Source of the DNA: Alcaligenaceae bacterium | Lineage (GTDB): Bacteria > Pseudomonadota > Gammaproteobacteria > Burkholderiales > Burkholderiaceae_B | DNA length: 8,614 bases | Reading direction: 5' to 3' | Assembly: GCA_029265335.1 (NCBI GenBank) | Contig: JAJUJN010000076.1 | Span: 1-8,614, forward strand | The notes under the pieces: generated by a model | Seen by the model: only the letters and a program-made list of their open reading frames with translations | The model's database searches: none | What the model was told of the DNA's origin: nothing | Translations under genes and position numbers: made by a program | Shown here: piece by piece, positions 1 to 4,662 of the stretch | Numbering within the stretch: position 1 is the stretch's first letter | How the letters are laid out: each line of letters starts with the position of its first letter

Positions 1-45
1 AAACTCGACGACATGACAAAAGATATTGAGGTCGTCCCAGTTCAT
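1..45 (-). CDS. LysR-type transcriptional regulator, N-terminal 15 codons (partial, runs off left edge)
   Basis: Read on the minus strand from the ATG at 45-43, the frame stays open to the window edge and gives MNWDDLNIFCHVVEF. This closely fits the usual start of LysR-family regulators, whose N-terminal helix typically reads M-x-W/L-x-D/L-L-x-x-F-x-x-V-x-E before the winged helix-turn-helix. A ribosome-binding-like AGGA lies 9 bases upstream (minus-strand text ccaggattctgaacaATG). The gene is divergent from the Rieske oxygenase, the classic arrangement in which a LysR protein controls its neighbour in response to a pathway compound. Only 15 residues are visible, so the family call rests on a short match plus context. 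The effector and the rest of the protein cannot be seen. Confidence 0.65.
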   Translation of the reverse strand, partial: MNWDDLNIFCHVVEF

Positions 46-227
46 TGTTCAGAATCCTGGATAGTGTTTCCACGATAAGCCGTTTATCCGGATTTTGTCA
101 CTCCCTACGATGCAAGGTACGGGAAGACCTCGCCGGCAGGTTCCACCTGCGGGTCGCCAAAAGGGCCGCGGGTTTGCTGCTGGCCAGGCATAGGGTCTTC
201 AACATTCACTCGGCATCGGAGAGGCAT
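46..227. promoter_or_regulatory. Divergent intergenic control region with candidate operator dyad
   Basis: This 182-base region separates the two divergent starts. It contains a perfect short dyad, GATAA (74-78), five bases, TTATC (84-88), which is a plausible regulator site. The T-to-A spacing inside it is 9, not the 11 of the canonical LysR T-N11-A box, so it is only a candidate. A weak sigma70-like pair for the rightward gene, TTTATC (83-88) and TACGAT (106-111) with a 17-base spacer, would overlap the dyad. A better -35-like TTGTCA at 95-100 has no good -10 at the right distance. No convincing small gene was seen here. The rightward reading frame is open through the region but has no oxygenase-like residues before 228. 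Confidence 0.4.
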
Positions 228-1337
228 ATGTTTTTGCGCAATTGTTGGTACGTGGCTGCCTGGGACCACGAGTTGATCGACGGCAAGCTGCTGGCGCGCA
301 CCCTTTTGGAGGAGCCCGTTGTGCTCTTCATGGGAGAAAGCGGCAAGCCCGTGGCGCTGGAGAATCGTTGCTGTCACCGAGGCGCACCCCTGTCGATGGG
401 GCGACGCGAGGGAGACTGCGTGCGGTGCATGTATCACGGACTCAAGTTCGATGCCTCGGGCAAATGCATCCAGATTCCGGGCCAGGACAAGATCCCCGCC
501 AAACTGGGCGTGCGGAGCTACCCCGTTGAATTGAAGGATCACCTAGTCTGGGTGTGGATGGGCGACCCTGCCAAAGCCGACCCCGGGCTGATCATCGACT
601 ACCCCTATCTGCGCGACCCGGCCTGGAAGGGCGTGCCGCATTACATGCACTACAAGGCCAACTATCTATTGATTGTGGACAATCTCAGCGATTTCGCTCA
701 CCTGGCTTTCGTGCATACCAACACCCTGGGTGGCTCGGAAGAATACGCCTACACCACCAAGCCGGTGGCCATGGAGCGCCTGCCCAGCGGCTTTCGGGTG
801 GAGCGCTGGCACTACAACAGTGCGCCGCCCCCATTTCACGCCAAGGTCATTCCCGATCGCGAAGCACGCGTGGATCGCCGCAACATCGGGCACATGCATA
901 TTCCCGGCATCTTTTTTCTCGAGACTATGTTCGCGCCCGCCGGGCAAGCGGTAGAAGGCGCCAATCCGCCCGGGGTTCGCCAGTACCGCAACTGCCAGTT
1001 CATGACGCCCGAAACCCGCCGCAGCACCCACTTCTTCTGGAATTACCTCAACAACTTCGAGGGCGACGACTACACCGTTTCACGATCCCTGCACGCCAGC
1101 CTGATCGAAGGTTTTCACGAAGACAAGGCGCTCATCGAAGCGCAACAACAGGTGCTGGACGACGACCCCGAGTTCCCGATGATTGCGGTCACCGCCGATG
1201 CAGCTCTCACTCATTTCAGGCGCCGCCTGGGTCAGTTGATTGCTGAGGAACAAGCAGAAACCGCCCTGCAGGCGGAAGAAGCCAAGGCCAGGCCCTCGTC
1301 CAGAATGGTACGCCCCGAGGTCCACGACCTGGCTTGA
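228..1337 (+). CDS. Rieske [2Fe-2S] non-heme iron oxygenase, oxygenase component (VanA-like)
   Basis: This is a 369-residue cytoplasmic oxygenase subunit of the kind that hydroxylates or demethylates aromatic acids, using electrons from a separate reductase. The Rieske cluster motif is intact: C48-x-H50, 16 residues, then C67-x2-H70. The mononuclear iron site is visible as N152-L-S-D155-x2-H158-x4-H163, with D299 (in FHEDK) as the likely third ligand. The length and the MFLRNCWYVAAW opening match the VanA/dicamba-monooxygenase branch of single-component oxygenases. The start is placed at 228 because GGAGAGG lies 3 bases before the ATG and family similarity begins exactly there. The frame is open back to 45, but that 61-residue extension has no family character. 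The Bug-type gene follows after 49 bases and is probably co-transcribed. No ferredoxin reductase is in the window. The substrate is unknown: an aromatic acid or aryl ether is inferred only. Confidence 0.9.
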   Translation: MFLRNCWYVAAWDHELIDGKLLARTLLEEPVVLFMGESGKPVALENRCCHRGAPLSMGRREGDCVRCMYHGLKFDASGKCIQIPGQDKIPAKLGVRSYPVELKDHLVWVWMGDPAKADPGLIIDYPYLRDPAWKGVPHYMHYKANYLLIVDNLSDFAHLAFVHTNTLGGSEEYAYTTKPVAMERLPSGFRVERWHYNSAPPPFHAKVIPDREARVDRRNIGHMHIPGIFFLETMFAPAGQAVEGANPPGVRQYRNCQFMTPETRRSTHFFWNYLNNFEGDDYTVSRSLHASLIEGFHEDKALIEAQQQVLDDDPEFPMIAVTADAALTHFRRRLGQLIAEEQAETALQAEEAKARPSSRMVRPEVHDLA

Positions 1338-1386
1338 CCACCACGACAGTCACGACAGACACACTTCCGGAATGGAGGAGACACTC

Positions 1387-2397
1387 ATGAACAAGTTCAC
1401 GCTTTTTAGTTTCACCCGCGCATGGCGCCACACGCTGCTCGGCGTCAGCTTATTGGGCTTGCTGGGTCTGGCCCCGGCGCATGCCGAATCACCCATCGAC
1501 GCCCTACCAGAAGGCACTCTCACGCTGATCGCACCATTCAGCCCCGGCGGCCCGGTAGACGCGATCGGCCGGGTGTTGGCCGATGAAATCTCCAAGCGCT
1601 ACGACCGCACGCTGGTCGTGCTCAACCGGCCCGGCGCCAGCGGCAACATCGGCGCCGCCGCAGCAGCAGAAGCCGAGCCCGATGGTCGCACACTCTTGCT
1701 CACCACCGATACAGTGTTCACGGTGAATCCGGTGCTCTACCGCGACACCATGCCTTTCGATGCAGCCAACGCACTGCGGCCAGTGGGCATCACCGGCGGC
1801 ATTTCTCTGGTGCTGGTGGTGAATCCCGAAGTGCCGGCACAGACCCTGGAAGAGTTCGTGGCCCTGGCCAAGGCCGAACGCATGCATTATGGCTCGGGCG
1901 GCAGTGGCGCACCCGGCCACCTCACGTTCGAGGCCTTTCTGGACGCCGCCGACATCGACCTCGACTACATCAGCTACAAAGGCAATGCACCGGCAGTGCT
2001 GGCGATTCTGTCGAATGAGGTGCAGGCCGGATTCGTGGGCATTTCCAACACCTTGCCTCACATAGAAGCCGGCAAGTTGCGGGCGCTCGCCGTTTCTACG
2101 GCGGATCGTTCGCCCTTTCTACCCGATGCACCCACTATCGCAGAATCGGGCTACCCCGATTACAACGTGCGCTTCAACCTGTACACCATGGTACCGACTG
2201 GCACACCCGACACTGTGGCAGCGGCCTGGGAGGCGGCCCTGGGCGAAATCATGAGCGACCCTCAGGTGCAGGAGCGCATTCTTACCATTGGCCTCGATCC
2301 CGTCTATGCCGATGCCACCACCACCGTGGTACTGATGGCTCAAGACAGCGCCAAATGGCGTCCGATTGTGGAGGCGCTGAACCTGTCGGTGCAGTAA
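1387..2397 (+). CDS. Bug/TctC-family periplasmic substrate-binding protein
   Basis: This is a 336-residue exported binding protein of the tripartite tricarboxylate transporter (TTT) family, which captures carboxylic acids and other small organic molecules in the periplasm. Residues 1-33 form a signal peptide: basic start, hydrophobic LLGVSLLGLLGLAP, and cleavage after AHA. The family landmarks follow in order: APFSPGGPVDAIGR at about 49-62 (D58 is the usual ligand-contacting aspartate), GASGNIG at 83-89, PDGRTL at 98-103, and YGSGGSGAPGHL at 168-179. The start at 1387 has a strong GGAGGAG site 6 bases upstream. It sits 49 bases after the oxygenase gene, which suggests one transcript and a related substrate. 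TctA and TctB membrane subunits are not in the window, so it is an orphan Bug protein here, as is common in Burkholderiales. The ligand cannot be assigned. Confidence 0.92.
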   Translation: MNKFTLFSFTRAWRHTLLGVSLLGLLGLAPAHAESPIDALPEGTLTLIAPFSPGGPVDAIGRVLADEISKRYDRTLVVLNRPGASGNIGAAAAAEAEPDGRTLLLTTDTVFTVNPVLYRDTMPFDAANALRPVGITGGISLVLVVNPEVPAQTLEEFVALAKAERMHYGSGGSGAPGHLTFEAFLDAADIDLDYISYKGNAPAVLAILSNEVQAGFVGISNTLPHIEAGKLRALAVSTADRSPFLPDAPTIAESGYPDYNVRFNLYTMVPTGTPDTVAAAWEAALGEIMSDPQVQERILTIGLDPVYADATTTVVLMAQDSAKWRPIVEALNLSVQ

Positions 2398-2422
2398 GGC
2401 CGCGCGGTGCGGTGGTCCTGAG

Positions 2423-2449
2423 GGCATTGTGAGCTGGGCGTGCAATGCC
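2423..2449 (+). other. Hairpin just downstream of the Bug-type gene
   Basis: GGCATTG (2423-2429) is the perfect reverse complement of CAATGCC (2443-2449), giving a 7-bp stem with a 13-base loop, 25 bases after the stop codon. No T-run follows, so it is not a convincing intrinsic terminator. It could stabilise the 3' end of the upstream message or be chance. Confidence 0.3.
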
Positions 2450-2475
2450 TGAACCCGTCGGCGCAGTTGGCTGCC

Positions 2476-2504
2476 TTGTCAACTAGGCGGTTCACTGCTA
2501 GAAT
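2476..2504 (+). promoter_or_regulatory. Strong sigma70-like promoter before the rpmB leader
   Basis: TTGTCA (2476-2481, 5 of 6 consensus) and TAGAAT (2499-2504, 5 of 6) are separated by exactly 17 bases. The expected transcription start is near 2511. This is about 240 bases before the rpmB start codon, so the promoter would give an unusually long leader, or a separate small RNA ending near 2670. Confidence 0.65.
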
Positions 2505-2510
2505 CGCGTG

Positions 2511-2753
2511 TTCATCAGATTTTGCTGCGTTGATTGCCTGCTGTCATCGGGCAATCGGCCGTCCATCAAGCCTAGGCAACGGCGTAGGCTGGGCAACAGC
2601 TGCGGTACTGGCACGCCAGATGACACGAGCAAGTGGCTGGGGCTTTTGCGCCCGGCCTTCTTCAGTTTTTGACTTTGCTGCTTGCTTGCTGATCGTGCGC
2701 GCTCATAGCGCAATTTTCCAATCAACAGAAATTTTCACGAAAGAGGTTTGGTC
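2511..2753 (+). ncRNA. Structured leader RNA upstream of rpmB, candidate attenuator (or independent small RNA)
   Basis: The promoter at 2476-2504 and the rpmB start bracket about 240 non-coding bases with several strong inverted repeats. Hairpin 1 has arms at 2529-2540 and 2548-2559 (12 pairs including three G-U, 7-base loop). Hairpin 2 pairs AGCCTA (2569-2574) with TAGGCT (2585-2590). A terminator-like hairpin pairs GGCTGGG (2635-2641) with CCCGGCC (2651-2657), followed by the T-rich but interrupted tract 2658-2670. An upstream near-copy, AGGCTGGGC (2586-2594), can instead pair over 9 positions with GCCCGGCCT (2650-2658). That pairing would break both hairpin 2 and the terminator. This arrangement resembles transcription attenuation. 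No known riboswitch or r-protein leader family is recognised. A weak 111-codon open frame crosses the region but has no family character and no ribosome site. Confidence 0.4.
2635..2670 (+). terminator. Candidate intrinsic terminator/attenuator hairpin in the rpmB leader
   Basis: A 7-bp GC-rich stem (one G-U pair, 2635-2641 with 2651-2657, extendable by C2643-G2650 with a bulged G) is followed by TTCTTCAGTTTTT. The T tract is interrupted, so termination would be incomplete. It lies about 84 bases before the rpmB start, which makes it a candidate attenuator or the end of a small RNA. Confidence 0.4.
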
Positions 2754-2990
2754 ATGGCGCGTGTATGCCAGGTAACCGGCAAGAAGCCGATGGTGGGTAA
2801 TAATGTTTCCCACGCCAACAACAAAACCAAGCGCCGCTTTCTGCCCAACCTGCAATCTCGTCGGTTCTGGGTAGAGAGCGAGAACCGTTGGGTTCGTCTG
2901 CGCGTGAGCACGTCTGCGCTGCGCACGATCGACAAAAAAGGAATCGATGCGGTGCTGGCCGAGATGCGCGCCCGCGGCGAATCCGTTTAA
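2754..2990 (+). CDS. rpmB: 50S ribosomal protein L28
   Basis: This is a 78-residue protein of the large ribosomal subunit, the same length as in E. coli. The opening [17 protein letters not shown], the stretch [20 protein letters not shown], and the ending [18 protein letters not shown] are family hallmarks. The start is the ATG at 2754, with AAGAGG at 2741-2746 as ribosome site. A TTG two codons earlier (2748) is in frame but sits too close to that site. rpmG follows after 30 bases, the usual rpmB-rpmG pair. The sequence is closest in style to betaproteobacterial L28. The gene is essential or near-essential housekeeping, in contrast to the accessory-type genes on both sides. Confidence 0.98.
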   Translation: MARVCQVTGKKPMVGNNVSHANNKTKRRFLPNLQSRRFWVESENRWVRLRVSTSALRTIDKKGIDAVLAEMRARGESV

Positions 2991-3020
2991 CCCTGCCCTA
3001 CCCGATTTCAGGAGATCGTC

Positions 3021-3191
3021 ATGGCCACAAAAGGCGTTCGTGAAAAGATCAAGCTAGAGTCCACTGCTGGCACCGGTCATTTCTATACCACCACCAAGAA
3101 CAAGCGCAATTCCCCCGAGAAGCTTCTCATCAAGAAGTTCGATCCGGTGGCGCGCAAGCATGTTGAATACAAAGAAGCCAAGCTGAAGTAA
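3021..3191 (+). CDS. rpmG: 50S ribosomal protein L33
   Basis: This is a 56-residue large-subunit protein. [20 protein letters not shown] and the central [10 protein letters not shown] are diagnostic, as is the ending [17 protein letters not shown]. It contains no cysteine, so it is the zinc-independent (C-minus) form of L33 rather than the CxxC form. The ribosome site is CAGGAGA just upstream (about 3009-3015). It lies 30 bases after rpmB and is surely on the same transcript. Compared with the common MAKGIREK start, it has one extra residue (MATKGVREK), a trivial variation. Confidence 0.97.
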   Translation: MATKGVREKIKLESTAGTGHFYTTTKNKRNSPEKLLIKKFDPVARKHVEYKEAKLK

Positions 3192-3198
3192 TGCCGGT

Positions 3199-3220
3199 AC
3201 TCGGCCAAGGCTGGCCGAGT
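3199..3220 (+). other. Perfect 9-bp hairpin after rpmG, without T-run
   Basis: ACTCGGCCA (3199-3207) and TGGCCGAGT (3212-3220) are perfect reverse complements around the loop AGGC. It begins 7 bases after the rpmG stop codon. No T tract follows, so it is more likely an mRNA 3'-end stabiliser or the first of two tandem structures than a terminator by itself. Confidence 0.5.
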
Positions 3221-3242
3221 GCTCAAACCAGCTCAATGGTTC

Positions 3243-3277
3243 AATGCGCACGCTCTTCCCGAGCTGCGCATTTTTTT
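3243..3277 (+). terminator. Intrinsic terminator of the rpmB-rpmG operon
   Basis: AATGCGCA (3243-3250) pairs with TGCGCATT (3265-3272), and inner arms GCTC (3252-3255) and GAGC (3261-3264) extend the stem past a single bulged C (3251) to a TTCCC loop. Seven Ts (3271-3277) follow at once. This is a classic strong factor-independent terminator, 51 bases after rpmG. Confidence 0.88.
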
Positions 3278-3289
3278 GTGCAAAAAGCA

Positions 3290-3319
3290 TTGACAGCAAA
3301 ACGCCGTCCTCGCTAGTAT
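3290..3319 (+). promoter_or_regulatory. Sigma70-like promoter for the ABC transport operon
   Basis: A perfect -35 hexamer TTGACA (3290-3295) is followed after 18 bases by TAGTAT (3314-3319, 4 of 6). It begins just downstream of the rpmG terminator and predicts a start near 3326, giving a leader of about 100 bases that contains the palindrome at 3382-3408. Confidence 0.6.
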
Positions 3320-3381
3320 TCGTTTTTTCGCGCGTCAGCAGCGGTGCGCATACCTTCTTTTTATCCGCCTTAATTTTGGCC

Positions 3382-3408
3382 TAATTATGCTCAAATTGAG
3401 CATAATTA
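3382..3408. promoter_or_regulatory. Perfect 27-bp palindrome, candidate operator or leader hairpin
   Basis: Arms TAATTATGCTCAA (3382-3394) and TTGAGCATAATTA (3396-3408) are exact reverse complements around a single central A (3395). The site ends only six bases before the ribosome site AGGAGA (3414-3419) of the LivK-type gene. As DNA it has the size and symmetry of a dimeric-regulator operator of MarR, TetR or GntR style. As RNA it could form a hairpin next to the ribosome site. No regulator gene in view can be tied to it. Confidence 0.7.
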
Positions 3409-3428
3409 TCTTCAGGAGATCCGTGGTG

Positions 3429-4649
3429 ATGGCAACGCGACGCTCAGGGCGTTTGAGCAGTCTGGCAGGCGTCGGCCTGTCTCTGGCATTGGCGCTTCTG
3501 CCGGCGTCGGGCATGGCTGCGGAACCCATACGCATTGGCGAAATCAACAGCTACAAGAACCAGCCGGCCTTCCTTGAGCCCTACCGACAAGGCTGGCAAC
3601 TGGCCCTTGAAGAAGTGAACGAGGCGGGCGGCGTATTGGGGCGCCCCCTGGAAGTCACTTGGCGCGACGACAATGCCAACCCTGGCGATGCGGTGCGTGC
3701 CGCCGAAGAGTTGCGGCGGCGCGAAGGCGCCGAGCTGCTGTTCGGCGGGTTTCTGTCGCACACCGGGCTGGCCCTCACCGATTACGCCAAGCAGCGAAAG
3801 GTGTTCTTTCTGGCCGCCGAGCCGCTCACCGACAAAATCACGTGGGAGCAAGGCAACCGTTACACTTTCCGCTTGCGTCCTTCCACCTATATGCAGGTAG
3901 CCGCCTTGGTGCCCGAGGCGGCAGCCATGAATCACAAGCGCTGGGCGGTGGTGTATCCCAACTATGAATATGGCCAGTCGGCGCTGCGACATTTCAAGCA
4001 ACTGCTGAAAGAGCAACAGCCCGATGTGGAGTTTGTAGCGGAAATCGCCACCCCCCTGGGCAAGGTCGACGCCGGCAGTGTGGTGCAGGCACTGGCCAGC
4101 GCCCAGCCCGACGCAGTCTTCAACATTTTGTTTGCCACCGACCTCTCGCGCTTCGTGCGCGAAGGCAATACGCGGGGGCTGTTCGAGACCGTGGATGTGG
4201 TGTCGTTGCTCACCGGCGAGCCCGAATACATTGATGTTCTCGGGGCGGAAACTCCCGAAGGCTGGGTGGTCACCGGTTATCCCTGGTACGCCATCGACAC
4301 CCCAGAGAATGAAGCTTTTGTGGCGGCCTACCGCGAGCGCTTCGATGACTACCCCCGGTTAGGCTCGGTCGTGGGCTATGCCGCCTTGCATTCCCTGGCC
4401 GAGGGCATTCGTGCCGCCGGCAGCACCGATACCGAAGCGTTGGTGGAAGCCTTTCGCGGACTCACGCTCAGTTCGCCATTCGGCCCCATCACTTATCGTG
4501 AACTCGATCACCAGTCCACCATGGGCGTGTATGTGGGTCGCACAGCGGTAGAAGATAAACGCGGCGTGATGGTGGATATTCACTATCTCGACGGTAGCGA
4601 ACTGCAACCACCAGACGAGGTCGTGCGCGAGCTGCGTCCTGCCGATTGA
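3429..4649 (+). CDS. LivK-type periplasmic substrate-binding protein (Peripla_BP_6, HAAT ABC transporter)
   Basis: This is a 406-residue exported type-I binding protein that would deliver ligand to the permease and ATPases encoded just downstream. Residues 1-31 are a signal peptide: RR near the start, hydrophobic LAGVGLSLALALLP, and cleavage near GMAA. The mature part opens with the family pattern: IRIGEINSY (34-42), then GWQLALEEVNEAGGVLGRPLEV (55-76). RWAVVYPNYEYGQ is the typical hinge-side strand. An ATG at 3387 is in frame but lies inside the palindrome, so the start is placed at ATG 3429, 9 bases after AGGAGA; GTGs at 3423 and 3426 are alternatives. Family members bind branched-chain amino acids, amides, urea or aromatic compounds. 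This one is not close enough to any characterised member I recognise to choose. The fused permease starts 13 bases later. Confidence 0.93.
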   Translation: MATRRSGRLSSLAGVGLSLALALLPASGMAAEPIRIGEINSYKNQPAFLEPYRQGWQLALEEVNEAGGVLGRPLEVTWRDDNANPGDAVRAAEELRRREGAELLFGGFLSHTGLALTDYAKQRKVFFLAAEPLTDKITWEQGNRYTFRLRPSTYMQVAALVPEAAAMNHKRWAVVYPNYEYGQSALRHFKQLLKEQQPDVEFVAEIATPLGKVDAGSVVQALASAQPDAVFNILFATDLSRFVREGNTRGLFETVDVVSLLTGEPEYIDVLGAETPEGWVVTGYPWYAIDTPENEAFVAAYRERFDDYPRLGSVVGYAALHSLAEGIRAAGSTDTEALVEAFRGLTLSSPFGPITYRELDHQSTMGVYVGRTAVEDKRGVMVDIHYLDGSELQPPDEVVRELRPAD

Positions 4650-4662
4650 TGCGGTACGCGCC

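Noticed and set aside
45..227. N-terminal extension of the Rieske oxygenase back to 45
   Set aside because: The 61 extra residues match nothing in the family, the ribosome site and the conserved opening both point to ATG 228, and the region overlaps the divergent promoter area.
1342..1358. Short direct repeat CACGACAG (1342-1349 and 1351-1358)
   Set aside because: It has two copies of eight bases in a short spacer, with no third copy and no associated function. Probably chance.
1504..2061. 185-codon minus-strand open frame opposite the Bug-type gene
   Set aside because: It is antisense to a well-supported gene, with His- and Cys-rich low-quality translation typical of shadow frames.
2440..2775. 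111-codon + strand open frame between the Bug-type gene and rpmB
   Set aside because: It has no ribosome site, overlaps the start of rpmB in another frame, and has a composition unlike a protein. The structured-RNA reading explains the region better.
3387..3428. ATG at 3387 as start of the LivK-type gene
   Set aside because: It lies inside the perfect palindrome, has no ribosome site before it, and would put 14 residues in front of a normal signal peptide.
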